A DNA stretch of 14,989 nt from CAZLYF01 sp964586835 (lineage in GTDB: Bacteria; Bacillota; Clostridia; Christensenellales; Aristaeellaceae), in contig CAZPIC010000045.1 of the NCBI GenBank assembly GCA_964586835.1, positions 1-14,989 of the forward strand, in the 5' to 3' direction. The notes under the pieces are model-generated. The model was not told the DNA's origin. It did not search any database and saw only the letters and a list, made by a program, of their open reading frames with translations. This document shows positions 1 through 7,728 of the stretch, piece by piece; the first letter of the stretch is position 1, and each line of letters begins with the position of its first letter. A program made the translations under genes and the position numbers.

Positions 1-374
1 AGTATGTGAGGCATCGAAGTTTTCTTTCGCGCTCAACTTGACATGAGGCACTGCGTGCAAGCAGTTCCGGAATTTTTTCACAAGCCAGGGGAAAACCGTG
101 ACGGGACGCACCCTGATGCAGTGCCGCCAGTGCGCGTGAACCGCTCTGCTTGGAAGATGGGGCATGCTGGCCGGTGCCTGACCCTGAGAGGAGTGAGAAG
201 TCTTCCGCATCATCTGCGGTACAGGCGAGCGGATAGCGACAGGACTTTGACGGTCGATGACGGAGGCGTGATGCACAGGTACCTTGGCACAGACACGTCA
301 TCAGAAACATAGGGGCTGCACTTTGAGTTTTATTTCCCGGAGCCTCTGCGAAGAAGAAGAGGGGCGGGAGCGCG
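1..374. other. Gene-free stretch at window start
   Basis: I see no convincing gene here. The longest open frame (43-312, plus) is arginine-, histidine- and proline-rich, resembles no family I know and has no good ribosome binding site. A TTGACA hexamer at 38-43 has no -10 box at the proper distance. A short stem (CCGC/GCGG, near 208-222) is present without a U-tract. The stretch lies downstream of the minus-strand dehydrogenase gene, so it should contain that transcript's 3' end, but I could not identify a terminator. Confidence 0.5.
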
Positions 375-1370
375 CTACGCCTGACGGACGACGTTGACGG
401 GAGCCCCCTCGAGGAAGAGGCGAAGATTGTTCGCGGCAATCTCCATCAGGCGCCGGCGGCTTTCCACGGACGCCCAGCTGATATGGGGCGTGATGATGCA
501 GTTCTTTGCCTGGAGTAGGGGATTGTCTGCGCGGATGGGCTCTGTCGAGACAACGTCCACCGCAGCAGCGCGCACCTTCCCTCTGTTCAGCGCGTTGGCC
601 AGATCCTGTTCGACAATGAGGTCTCCCCTGCTGTTGTTGAGGATGATCACGCCATCTTTCATCTTTGACAGGCTGGCTGCGTTGATGATCCCTCTTGTTT
701 CTTCCGTCAGCGGGCAATGCAACGCGATCACATCAGAGCATCTCAACAAGGTGTCCAGGCTGACAGCTGGGATGGTGGTCGTGCTGTCAGCAGCAGGGTT
801 GCTGTCGGAGGCGATCACTTCCAACCCCAGCGCAGCTGCGATCCTGGCTGTCGCCCTGCCGATACGACCCAGGCCGATGATGCCCAGGGTCTTTCCATGG
901 AGCTCCATCAGGGGAGCCTCCCAGAAACAGAAGTCCGGGGCATTTTCCCAGCGGCCTTCATGAACAGCCCGTGCATGCTGACCGACGCGGCTTGCGATTT
1001 CCAGAAGCATGGCGATGGCAAACTGTGCGACCGCCTCCGTCCCGTAGGAGGGCACATTTGTGATCGTAACCGCCCTCCTGGCCGCAGCCTGGAGATCCAC
1101 GATGTCGTAGCCCGTTGCGAGCACGCCCACATAACGGATGGACGGGCAGGCCATGAAGACCTCTTCTGGAAGGGGTGTCTTGTTGGTGAGGACACAGTCT
1201 GCAGCCCCGATGCGCTGTATGACCTCGCCCGCCGGCGTTCGGTCGTAGACGTTCAGACGACCCAGGGCTTCAAAGGCTGCCCAGCTCAGGTCGCCCGGGT
1301 TGAGCGTATACCCGTCCAGCACGACGATCCGCACCCGCCCATAGGGAGCCGGGTTACAAACAGCACACAT
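375..1370 (-). CDS. D-2-hydroxyacid dehydrogenase (glycerate dehydrogenase/hydroxypyruvate reductase-like)
   Basis: A 331-residue member of the D-isomer-specific 2-hydroxyacid dehydrogenase family, cytosolic NAD(P)H-linked enzymes that interconvert 2-oxoacids and D-2-hydroxyacids such as hydroxypyruvate and D-glycerate. The Rossmann glycine motif GLGRIG is at residues 166-171. The catalytic Arg (NNSRGD, R248), Glu (STEP, E277) and His (TPHISW, H296) are all in place, and the length is normal. The ATG at 1370 is preceded by AAGAGAGG about 10 bases upstream. The family usually starts nearer the VRIVVLDGYTLNPGD segment, so the GTG at 1334 is an alternative. The frame stays open upstream to 1619, but that extension is not dehydrogenase-like. 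Substrate cannot be told from sequence; the LDGYTLNPGDLSW start is typical of the glycerate dehydrogenase branch. No clear promoter was seen. Confidence 0.9.
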   Translation of the reverse strand: MCAVCNPAPYGRVRIVVLDGYTLNPGDLSWAAFEALGRLNVYDRTPAGEVIQRIGAADCVLTNKTPLPEEVFMACPSIRYVGVLATGYDIVDLQAAARRAVTITNVPSYGTEAVAQFAIAMLLEIASRVGQHARAVHEGRWENAPDFCFWEAPLMELHGKTLGIIGLGRIGRATARIAAALGLEVIASDSNPAADSTTTIPAVSLDTLLRCSDVIALHCPLTEETRGIINAASLSKMKDGVIILNNSRGDLIVEQDLANALNRGKVRAAAVDVVSTEPIRADNPLLQAKNCIITPHISWASVESRRRLMEIAANNLRLFLEGAPVNVVRQA

Positions 1371-1386
1371 TGGAACCGTTCCTCTC

Positions 1387-1639
1387 TTAAACCGTGACTG
1401 CGAGGGGGTCGGTGTTGATGAAGCAGCCCAGCAGGATCTCTGATGCGTCGCAGAGCCGCTTACAAACAGGTCGCATTCGCTGGTGTCCACGACACAGACG
1501 GTGCTATCGCAGCTGAGCGCCTTGTGAACGTTCGTCATGGCGTTCCCCAGAAAGAGCAGATAAACGGAGAGTCCCGGTCCCTGATGATCCCCCTGAGGCT
1601 GAGGATGTCTGCCAGGCATTCTATGGATTGCCGCCGCGC
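1387..1639 (-). pseudogene. Possible decayed, frameshifted reading frame upstream of the dehydrogenase
   Basis: Three consecutive minus-strand segments lie in three different frames, and each shows the strong G/C third-position bias of the neighbouring real genes. They are about 1639-1538 (containing ECLADILSLRGIIRDRDSPF), 1538-1457 (MTNVHKALSCDSTVCVVD) and 1455-1387 (DASEILLGCFINTDPLAVTV, then TAA). Read in series they look like one ordinary protein interrupted by two frameshifts, with an in-frame TAA at 1642-1640 at its upstream end. The frame change at 1538 falls on an ATGA, so a stop/start overlap of two tiny genes is an alternative. I do not recognise the family. Sequencing or assembly error would give the same picture. 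Confidence 0.35.
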
Positions 1640-1833
1640 TTACGGGTTGTCTGCGCGGCGGCGGGGATTGCCAGGCGTCATCTCGAACCTAGGGGTGCAG
1701 CCTGCCATGACGCCCGCCTGGGGTATAGGGTCATGAGCTGGCTTTTTGTTGCGTCTCCCCTGGGCGTACTCAAGCCAGGAGACCGGTTCTCAGCGGTTAC
1801 GGAGGAAGGAGATATTTTGATGCTTCCATCCGT
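1640..1833. other. Intergenic stretch downstream of the FMN-binding gene
   Basis: No gene is seen. A stem of nine pairs with a two-base bulge (GTCTCC..TGG at 1753-1763 against CCAGGAGAC at 1775-1783) sits about 50 bases after the stop codon of the minus-strand flavoprotein gene. There is no U-run on either side, so it is not a standard intrinsic terminator, though it could protect a 3' end. Confidence 0.4.
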
Positions 1834-3702
1834 TCAGCGCTTCAGGAACTGCTCATAAGCCTCGTTGACTGCATCTACCACTGCCTGGCTGGTTATCGTT
1901 GCGCCGGAAAGGGCATCAATCTTCTCAAGGCTTAGTGGTGGTGTCAATCCCAGGAACTGGTTGGTGAAAGCCTCGTCTCGGGCGAGCGCGCCAAATCCAG
2001 CTGTCTCTGCAAAGCCTTCTCCGCCCACGGTCAGCGATACGATCTCACCGTTTCCGTTATAGGCTACGGTCACCTCAACCGGGCCCGCAAAGCCCTGTAC
2101 GGAAGCTGTGAAGACAAAGGGCTCAGCCGCTGTAAGAGCGGCCAACAGATCCTCCCGCGCCTGTTTCAGCTCGGCATTTGCCTTTGCGAGCTCTTCAACA
2201 AGGCCGTCCTTCTCCTTGTTCAGGGTCTCGGCGGACTTGTTCGCGGTGTCAAGCGCTGCCTGGGCTTTGATGAGCTCTTCCGCGAGGCCGTCCTTCTCCC
2301 TGTTCAGGGCCTCGGTGGATTTGTTTGCAGTGTCAAGTGCCGCCTGGACCTTGCTGAGTTCTTCTGCGAGGCTGTCCTTTTCTGCGGTCAGTGCCTCGGT
2401 GGACTTGTTCGCGGTATCAAGCGCCGCTTGCGCTTTGCTGATATCCTCAGTGAGGCCGTCCTTCTCTTTATTCAGGGCCTCAGCGGATTTGTTTGCGGTA
2501 TCAAGCGCTGCTTTGGCCTTGCTGAGTTCTTCCACGAGGCCGTCCTTTTCCTTGTTCAGGGTCTCAGCGGATTTGTTCGCGGTATCAAGCGCTGCCTGGG
2601 CCTTGCTGAGTTCTTCCGCGAGGCTGTTCTTTTCCCCGCTCAGGGTCTCGGTGGATTTATTTGCGGTGTCAAGTGCTGCTTTGGCCTTGCTAAGTTCTGT
2701 GGCAAGACTGTCCTTCTCCCCGCTCAGAGTCTCAACAGACTTGTTTGCGGTATCAAGCGCCGTCTGAGCCTTGCTGAGTTCTTCCGCGAGGCTGTTCTTC
2801 TCTTCGCTCAGGGTCTCGGCGGACTTGTTTGCAGTATCAAGCGCTGCCTTCGCGCCTCTGAGCTCTGTGGCAAGGCTATCCTTCTCTTCGCTCAGGGTCT
2901 CGGCGGATTTGTTTGCGGTATCAAGCGCCGTCTTCATACTATTGAGTTCCACGGTGAGGCTGTCCCTTTCCACGGCCAGAGCCTCGGTGGCTGTTTTTGC
3001 GTCCTCAAGAGTTGCCTTCGTGTCGTTGAGTTCCGCGGCGAGGCTGGTTTTTTCCTCGTTTAAGGCTTCTGCGGACTTCCTGGCGGCGTCAAGGTCTGCC
3101 TCGGCTTGGACGCACCGGGATGAAAGAACCTCTTTGTCGGAGATTGCAGCTTCCGCACTTGCGAGCTTTTCCACAAGCGCAGCCATTTCGTTTTCCAAGT
3201 CTTGGGCCTGAGCCTGGGCCTGCCTGTGTTTTTCAGCTAGTTCGTCCTTCTCCTTGTCTGCGGTGACCAGAGCGGCCGCTGCCGCTGCATTTTTTCGGGT
3301 GAGTGCCGTGACCTCTTCATGGGCGGTGCTCAGCGCGGCTTCTGCATCGGCAAGGCTGGCAGACAGGGCGTCTTTTTCGCCGCTAAGTTTGTCCGAGACA
3401 GCCTGCGCTGCTAACAAGGCCTCTTCAGCTTCTTTTTTCGCTGCGGTGAGGGCCGATTCGCTTTCAGCAGCCATCTCCGCCTCGCGGGCTGCCAGAAGCT
3501 CAGCTGCCTTGGTCTCGGCTTCCGCCAGCGTGGCTGCAGAATCTGCCTTTTGTTGTTCTAGCTCTGTGACGATGGCGGACCTCTCTGCCTCCAGGTCGCT
3601 GGACAGGTTTTTGTTACGGATGCCGCCAACGATTGCAAAGGCCAGGGCGGTCAGAAAGGCGATCGCCAACAGGCCGATAACGGTCCTTATACTGCTTTTC
3701 AT
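1834..3702 (-). CDS. Membrane-anchored long coiled-coil protein with C-terminal FMN-binding domain
   Basis: A 622-residue protein. Residues 7-27 form one hydrophobic segment (TVIGLLAIAFLTALAFAIVGG) after a short basic start, suggesting a signal-anchor with the rest outside the membrane. Residues 33-525 are Ala/Glu/Lys/Leu-rich coiled coil; 202-509 are eleven 28-residue repeats. Residues 530-622 match the FMN-binding domain of RnfG/NqrC-type proteins, with GEGFAETAGFG and the flavinylation motif DALSGATITS. T602 is the expected threonine for covalent FMN, which in known cases is attached by ApbE; no apbE is in this window. The likely role is extracytoplasmic electron transfer by a flavin held far from the membrane (inference). 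AGGAGGG precedes the ATG and a promoter lies at 3745-3773. It appears to be transcribed alone. An FMN-binding domain is usually a short part of a small protein, so this stalk is unusual. Confidence 0.88.
   Translation of the reverse strand: MKSSIRTVIGLLAIAFLTALAFAIVGGIRNKNLSSDLEAERSAIVTELEQQKADSAATLAEAETKAAELLAAREAEMAAESESALTAAKKEAEEALLAAQAVSDKLSGEKDALSASLADAEAALSTAHEEVTALTRKNAAAAAALVTADKEKDELAEKHRQAQAQAQDLENEMAALVEKLASAEAAISDKEVLSSRCVQAEADLDAARKSAEALNEEKTSLAAELNDTKATLEDAKTATEALAVERDSLTVELNSMKTALDTANKSAETLSEEKDSLATELRGAKAALDTANKSAETLSEEKNSLAEELSKAQTALDTANKSVETLSGEKDSLATELSKAKAALDTANKSTETLSGEKNSLAEELSKAQAALDTANKSAETLNKEKDGLVEELSKAKAALDTANKSAEALNKEKDGLTEDISKAQAALDTANKSTEALTAEKDSLAEELSKVQAALDTANKSTEALNREKDGLAEELIKAQAALDTANKSAETLNKEKDGLVEELAKANAELKQAREDLLAALTAAEPFVFTASVQGFAGPVEVTVAYNGNGEIVSLTVGGEGFAETAGFGALARDEAFTNQFLGLTPPLSLEKIDALSGATITSQAVVDAVNEAYEQFLKR
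2176..3099 (-). repeat. Eleven tandem 84-bp (28-residue) coiled-coil repeats
   Basis: Inside the FMN-binding protein gene. The nine units at 2176-2931 are strongly conserved (core ALDTANKSAETLNKEKDGL); the two at 2932-3099 are more diverged. Twenty-eight residues are exactly four heptads. With unit positions 3, 10, 17, 24 as 'a' and 6, 13, 20, 27 as 'd', the core reads L, A, K, L and A, L, L, A, so the register runs unbroken across all units. Units 1-2 and 3-4 of the conserved block share alternating endings (LATEL..AK, then LAEELSKAQ), and units 5 and 9 are nearly identical. This suggests expansion by duplication of more than one unit at a time. The region is a candidate for length variation and assembly collapse. 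Confidence 0.92.
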
Positions 3703-3744
3703 GTGATGATGTCCCTCCTGTTCTTATTTAGCTGCTCTATCCAA

Positions 3745-3773
3745 TATGTAGCATACGGAAGGGCGGGTGTCAA
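3745..3773 (-). promoter_or_regulatory. Promoter of the FMN-binding coiled-coil gene
   Basis: On the minus strand, a perfect -35 TTGACA (3768-3773) is followed by a 17-base spacer and TACATA (3745-3750). The expected transcript start is near 3738, giving a leader of about 35 bases to the ATG at 3702. The -35 and spacing are ideal; the -10 is weak. Confidence 0.55.
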
Positions 3774-4454
3774 ACACCAACGGAGCGGGGGAGATAACGG
3801 CGGAGGACCGCTGGAAAACCCGAAGCCAGGGGGGCGCAGAAGGCTCGGAAGCCGGGATTGCCTTGGGGGACTGAGCCTTACGCTGGCTGGCGTTCCTGCG
3901 CGCGGCGCAGCTTGGACGGGCACCAGGCACCGTGTGCTTGCCCGGGTTTCAATGGTCTGGGAAAGCACGAGGCCCACAGATCAGGAAGCTTTCTTTCCGG
4001 CCTAAAATCAGCGACTCTTTCTGCAACCCTGCCGTTAAAAGAGAAGAGGAGACTGCGCAGAGCGTCTGTTTCTGAGACAGGATGATGGATTGCGCCCGTC
4101 GCGCAGGACCTCCCGGGCGCCGGCAGCGCGTGGCCGGCACCGGCTCTTGCAGCCGTTTTGCTGCGTGAAGACAGCACCGGTCTCGCGCGGAAAAGGCGAT
4201 AGCAATGCCATGGCTGCCCGACTGTCCAACGTCCTCGTCACATGGAGAACAGGGGCAGAGCAACCCTGTCGTTCCTCAGGTCGCGGCGCTTTGATGGGAT
4301 AGTCTGCAGTCAGCGTTCCCCTGCTGCGGGTGCCACGGTTTCAAAGAGGCCGGATAAGGGCATCTTTTCTGTGAACCAGCCCAATGTCCAGACCGGCCCC
4401 TGAGAGAAAGGGGTCCGGATAGGCACCCGAAGGGTTGCTTCAAAACGGCGATTT
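3774..4454. other. Long gene-poor gap
   Basis: About 680 bases without a gene I can support. Open frames on both strands are short, Arg/Pro/Ser-rich and match no family I know. A stem CCGG-CCCC / GGGG-T-CCGG (4393-4418) lies about 40 bases past the msrAB stop on the minus strand. It could mark the end of that transcript but lacks a following U-tract. No tRNA, recognised riboswitch or repeat was seen. Confidence 0.4.
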
Positions 4455-5555
4455 TCACGGCTGTGTCTTTCGGTCGAACAGAACCCGGAATTCATGAAGG
4501 CCGTGGGCTTCAAGCTCGTCCACGGGCACAAAGGAAAGGGCCGCGCTGTTAATGCAGTACCTCAGCCCACCTTCTTCCTTCAGCCCGTCTGTGAACAGGT
4601 GACCCAAATGGCTGTCTCCGCTTCGGCTGCGCACCTCGATGCGCTGCATGCCGTGGGAGCTGTCTTTCCTGTAGCTCAGCACATCCCACTGGAGAGGCCG
4701 TGTAAACGACGGCCATCCAGAGCCGGAGTCAAACTTGTGGAGGGAAGCAAACAGAGGCTCCCCTGTGACGATGTCGACGTAGAGGCCGGGGGCTTTATTG
4801 TCCCAGTATGCATTCGCGAAGGGGGGCTCCGTGCCGTTTTCCTGCGTGACCGCGAATTGCAGGTCGCTGAGCCTCGATCGGATCTCCTCCGTGGAAGGTT
4901 TGGGATGCGAGGAAGCCCTGACAAGAGGGCGTTCGTTCGGAATGGAGGAAAGGTCTATGTGGCAGTAACCATGTGGATTTTTAAGGAGATAGTCCTGGTG
5001 ATAGTCTTCCGCCGGCACATAGTTTTCCAGCGGCTCGATCTGCGTGACGATCTCCCTGCTGTGCTCTTTTTGCGCAAGCTCGGTAGCCATAAGGATGGAT
5101 GGCCTGTCGTTGGCGTCGACATAGTAAATTCCCGTGCGGTACTGCAGTCCTTGGTCGTTTCCCTGGCGGTTCAGGCTGGTGGGGTCGATGATCCCGTAGA
5201 AGCGCCGAAGCAATGCAGGAAGCGGAAGAATGTCGGGGTCGTAAACCACATAGACGGTCTCGGCGTGTCCCGTTTGTGCGATGGAGTGGTAATTCGTGTC
5301 CCCGGGTTTCCCGTTGGCGTAGCCCACGCTTGTGTATTCCACGCCTGCCATACGGTCGAAATAGGCTTGCACGCCCCAGAAGCATCCCCCTGCGAGATAG
5401 ATTTCCCGGTAGCGGCTGTTCCGAAAGTCGGGCAGCACGGAGGGCTGGGGCTCCTTCCACGCTTCAGGCTGTCCCACGCCCGTACTGGACAACCCCAGGA
5501 CGCCAAGGCCAGCCAGCACTGCGGCGCTTAGTATTCTCATCGATAGACGTTTCAT
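4455..5555 (-). CDS. msrAB: Exported bifunctional methionine sulfoxide reductase MsrA-MsrB
   Basis: A 366-residue fusion that repairs oxidised methionine: MsrA reduces the S-sulfoxide and MsrB the R-sulfoxide. The N-terminus (MKRLSMRILSAAVLAGLGVLGL) is a signal peptide or anchor without a lipobox Cys, so it acts outside the membrane. The MsrA domain is at about 50-210, with catalytic GGCFWG (C58) and a second Cys in GYCHID (C198). The MsrB domain is at about 222-366, with GWPSF (280-284), DSHLGHLF and catalytic RYCIN (C334). The MsrB half lacks the two CxxC zinc pairs found in many MsrBs and has only the one Cys. The start at 5555 follows AAGGAAAA with good spacing; the frame is open further upstream but has no MsrA-like sequence there. 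It lies 104 bases after rhaM on the same strand and may be co-transcribed. Confidence 0.95.
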   Translation of the reverse strand: MKRLSMRILSAAVLAGLGVLGLSSTGVGQPEAWKEPQPSVLPDFRNSRYREIYLAGGCFWGVQAYFDRMAGVEYTSVGYANGKPGDTNYHSIAQTGHAETVYVVYDPDILPLPALLRRFYGIIDPTSLNRQGNDQGLQYRTGIYYVDANDRPSILMATELAQKEHSREIVTQIEPLENYVPAEDYHQDYLLKNPHGYCHIDLSSIPNERPLVRASSHPKPSTEEIRSRLSDLQFAVTQENGTEPPFANAYWDNKAPGLYVDIVTGEPLFASLHKFDSGSGWPSFTRPLQWDVLSYRKDSSHGMQRIEVRSRSGDSHLGHLFTDGLKEEGGLRYCINSAALSFVPVDELEAHGLHEFRVLFDRKTQP

Positions 5556-5659
5556 AACGGTTTTCCTTTCTGTATGCCTTGGTTCAAAAAGAAGAGTGAC
5601 TGCGGATCTGTCTGTGCCGTTTCCGCTGCATTCATCAAGGTCCACATCCTCTGTCGTTT

Positions 5660-5986
5660 TCAAGCGTCTGGGCCGCCGTGATGGAAGAGTTCCTCCATAT
5701 CGCTGTAGTAGAGCTGCTCCGCGTGACCCAGAAAGCAGGGCTTGGTCAGCTTCCACCAATCCTGGGTGACGGGATCTGCGGCCATGCGCTCCATGTCGGC
5801 TTCGTAGTCGTCTCCTATATATTCGAAGTAGGCGAACAAGTCCTCTCCGGAAAGATAAATGGAATAGTTGCGGATGCCACACTTACTGATGGTCTGGAGG
5901 ACCCCCGGCCACACGGCTGCATGCAGCCTGCGGTATTCATCTACCTTTTCGGCTTTGAGCCGAGCATGCTGTCCAAAACGTCTCAT
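5660..5986 (-). CDS. rhaM: L-rhamnose mutarotase
   Basis: A 108-residue cytosolic protein of the RhaM/YiiL family, which interconverts the alpha and beta anomers of L-rhamnose and speeds entry into rhamnose catabolism. Family residues are visible: Y18, H22 (the expected acid/base, in LHAAVWP), Y41 in NYSIYL, and the WW pair at 77-78 in DPVTQDWW. Length is as expected (about 104). The ATG at 5986 follows GGGAGG by five bases. No rhamnose isomerase, kinase, aldolase or transporter gene is in the window, so it is a solitary copy here; a related sugar could be the substrate. A weak promoter candidate (TTGAAT at 6067-6072, 17 bases, TAAACA at 6044-6049, minus) lies upstream. Confidence 0.93.
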   Translation of the reverse strand: MRRFGQHARLKAEKVDEYRRLHAAVWPGVLQTISKCGIRNYSIYLSGEDLFAYFEYIGDDYEADMERMAADPVTQDWWKLTKPCFLGHAEQLYYSDMEELFHHGGPDA

Positions 5987-6720
5987 GTTTTCCTCCCTGA
6001 TCTTTTTCGTGACGATCCATAGCTGATACAGCGCAAAGGGCAGTGTTTACCTGACGAACCCGGTGCATTCAAACCGCTCCTCCCCCGTCAAGTAGCGGTG
6101 ATTGCGCAGGGGGCAGAACCTGGGGAAGCTCCGCGCTGTCGAAAAGGTGCAGCGCGGATGGACAATCAACACGCTGCAGCCTTTGTTTGCAAATCTTCTG
6201 CCAACGGGATAGGCCGTGCGGTGTCGAATAAGAAGGATGCGCGCGGCTGCTGTGTCCACACGGAAGGCACTGATCGCCAAGGGGCACTTCAGATTTTTGT
6301 GGATATCTTTTCCCAATGCCCTGAGCTGAGAAATGGAAACGACCGAGGGGCCCTTGCTGGAGAAGCCCGGTCCGAACTTCTACGCCGGACAGCTTAGCCG
6401 GTATAGAAAGGCTGTCGGCGTTTTGCACGTGCCCATCGCAGCGCTGACCAGAACACCCCCGCCTGTAGTCATCGCCGGGCAGCCGACTCCATCCCTGTAC
6501 AGGCGTCGGCCCTAAGAAGGGGTTAAGAAACCAGGCCCGCGTACGCGAAGAAGGCAGGAAAAGCAGCATCAGGCACCCCCGGGAAGGGCAGGACATCCGG
6601 TTCGGTCATGGGACGGACAAACTCCAGGCTGAAAGCAGTATAGGGCTGTAACCCGGGCGGCGCAAGGACATGGCGAAGCCCCTCACAGCGCCGTCTCCGC
6701 CTGGTCTTTGCCATTCGCCC
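5987..6720. other. Long gene-poor gap
   Basis: About 730 bases between the minus-strand rhaM and the plus-strand nucleotidyltransferase. Minus-strand frames of 89 and 175 codons (6047-6316 and 6069-6596) overlap each other and resemble no family I know, so I do not call them. A bulged stem of eight pairs (6385-6393 with 6411-6418) is present without a U-tract. The gap should hold divergent promoters at both edges. Confidence 0.4.
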
Positions 6721-6749
6721 TTCCCGTAGATGCCCGGGAATGATATATT
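6721..6749 (+). promoter_or_regulatory. Candidate promoter of the nucleotidyltransferase-glycosidase pair
   Basis: An extended -10 element, TGATATATT (6741-6749), matches TGnTATAAT with one mismatch. A poor -35 (TTCCCG, 6721-6726) lies 17 bases upstream, as is common for extended -10 promoters. The expected start is near 6757, giving a leader of about 45 bases to the ATG at 6802. Confidence 0.4.
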
Positions 6750-6801
6750 CTTTTTGAAATATCGCAATGTGTGCCCGCGGGCCGGGAAGGATGGTTGAAT
6801 C

Positions 6802-7728
6802 ATGGACGTCACGTTGGTCATCATGGCAGCTGGGATTGGCTCCAGGTTTGGAGGGGGTGTCAAGCAGCTGATGCCCGTTGGGCCAAACGGGGAGATTATC
6901 ATGGACTATGCCATCCGCGACGCGCTGGAGGCGGGGTACACCAGGGTAGTCTTCATCATTCGCAAGGACCTTGAAAAGGACTTCCGTGAGGGGGTGGGTG
7001 ACCGCGTAGCGCGGCATTGCGAGGTGGCTTACGCCTTCCAGGACCCGGATGACTTGCCAGAAGGATTCACCAGGCCATCGGGGCGGACCAAGCCCTGGGG
7101 GACGGGGCAGGCTGTACTTTCCTGCAGGGATCTGGTTCATGGGCCCTTCCTGGTGATCAATGCGGACGACTATTATGGCAAAGCAGCCTATGCTCAGGTT
7201 CTCGATTTCCATCGTGCGCATCAAGAAGACGGAGAAGTTCTGCGCTTTTGTCTACCGGGCTTCATCCTGAAAAACACCTTAAGTGAGCACGGGGGTGTCA
7301 CCCGTGGCATTTGCCGCGTGGACAAGGACCTGTATCTGATAGGCGTGGAAGAAACCCGCAACGTCGTAAAGACCCTGGAGGGCGCCGCCATTGCCGGGGA
7401 AAAGGGTGTCCTCCGCCCGATGGATCCGAACGCCTACGTATCCATGAACATGTGGGGGCTGACTCCAGCGTTTTTCCCTGTACTGGAAGAAGGCTTTCGA
7501 AGCTTTCTGCAGGGGCTGCCGGAAGATGACCTGAAGTCTGAGTACCTGCTGCCCACCATCATCGATGGGCTTGTCAGGGAGAAGAAGGCCAGGGTAAAGC
7601 TGCTGCCCACAGAGGACCGCTGGATTGGCTTGACTTACCTGGAAGACAGGCAGCCTGCGCTTGCCTTTTTTCGAAGGCTGGCCCAGCGGGAAAGTGGACG
7701 GGCGCGGCCGCCGGAGACGCGGGCGTGA
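6802..7728 (+). CDS. Nucleotidyltransferase (NDP-sugar pyrophosphorylase-like)
   Basis: A 308-residue cytosolic enzyme of the nucleotidyltransferase fold that activates sugars or similar phosphates with an NTP. The signature loop MAAGIGSRFGG (8-18) with K21 binds the nucleotide. KPWGTGQAVL (97-106) and NADDYYG (120-126) match the substrate and metal site of this family. The exact substrate is not decided by sequence; UTP-glucose-1-phosphate uridylyltransferase relatives are nearest in overall style. The start is the ATG at 6802, behind GGAAGG about 11 bases upstream. Its stop codon overlaps the GTG start of the exported glycosidase gene (GTGA, 7725-7728), so the two are translationally coupled. 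With the facing LCP gene this suggests a precursor for a surface glycopolymer (inference). Confidence 0.85.
   Translation: MDVTLVIMAAGIGSRFGGGVKQLMPVGPNGEIIMDYAIRDALEAGYTRVVFIIRKDLEKDFREGVGDRVARHCEVAYAFQDPDDLPEGFTRPSGRTKPWGTGQAVLSCRDLVHGPFLVINADDYYGKAAYAQVLDFHRAHQEDGEVLRFCLPGFILKNTLSEHGGVTRGICRVDKDLYLIGVEETRNVVKTLEGAAIAGEKGVLRPMDPNAYVSMNMWGLTPAFFPVLEEGFRSFLQGLPEDDLKSEYLLPTIIDGLVREKKARVKLLPTEDRWIGLTYLEDRQPALAFFRRLAQRESGRARPPETRA

Noticed and set aside
38..66. TTGACA at 38-43 as a plus-strand promoter
   Set aside because: No -10-like hexamer lies 16-18 bases downstream, and no credible gene follows.
394..1397. Plus-strand frames of 189 and 226 codons
   Set aside because: They lie opposite the dehydrogenase, whose catalytic motifs make the minus-strand frame clearly the real one.
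1771..1785. Resemblance to the cobalamin riboswitch B12 box (AGCCAGGAGACCGG)
   Set aside because: The other conserved parts of a cobalamin riboswitch are not found upstream, and no plus-strand gene follows; the next gene runs the other way.
2108..3706. Long plus-strand open frames (219, 211, 146 and 150 codons) opposite the repeat gene
   Set aside because: They are antisense shadows of the coiled-coil repeats. Their Ser/Ala/Leu/Phe-rich repetitive sequence follows from the opposite strand's codons, and they have no ribosome binding site or family match.
4393..4418. Stem after msrAB as an intrinsic terminator
   Set aside because: The stem is good, but no U-run follows on the minus strand, so I keep it only as a note in the gap entry.
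6047..6596. Minus-strand frames of 89 and 175 codons upstream of rhaM
   Set aside because: They overlap in different frames, show no recognisable domain, and their composition looks like random GC-rich translation.
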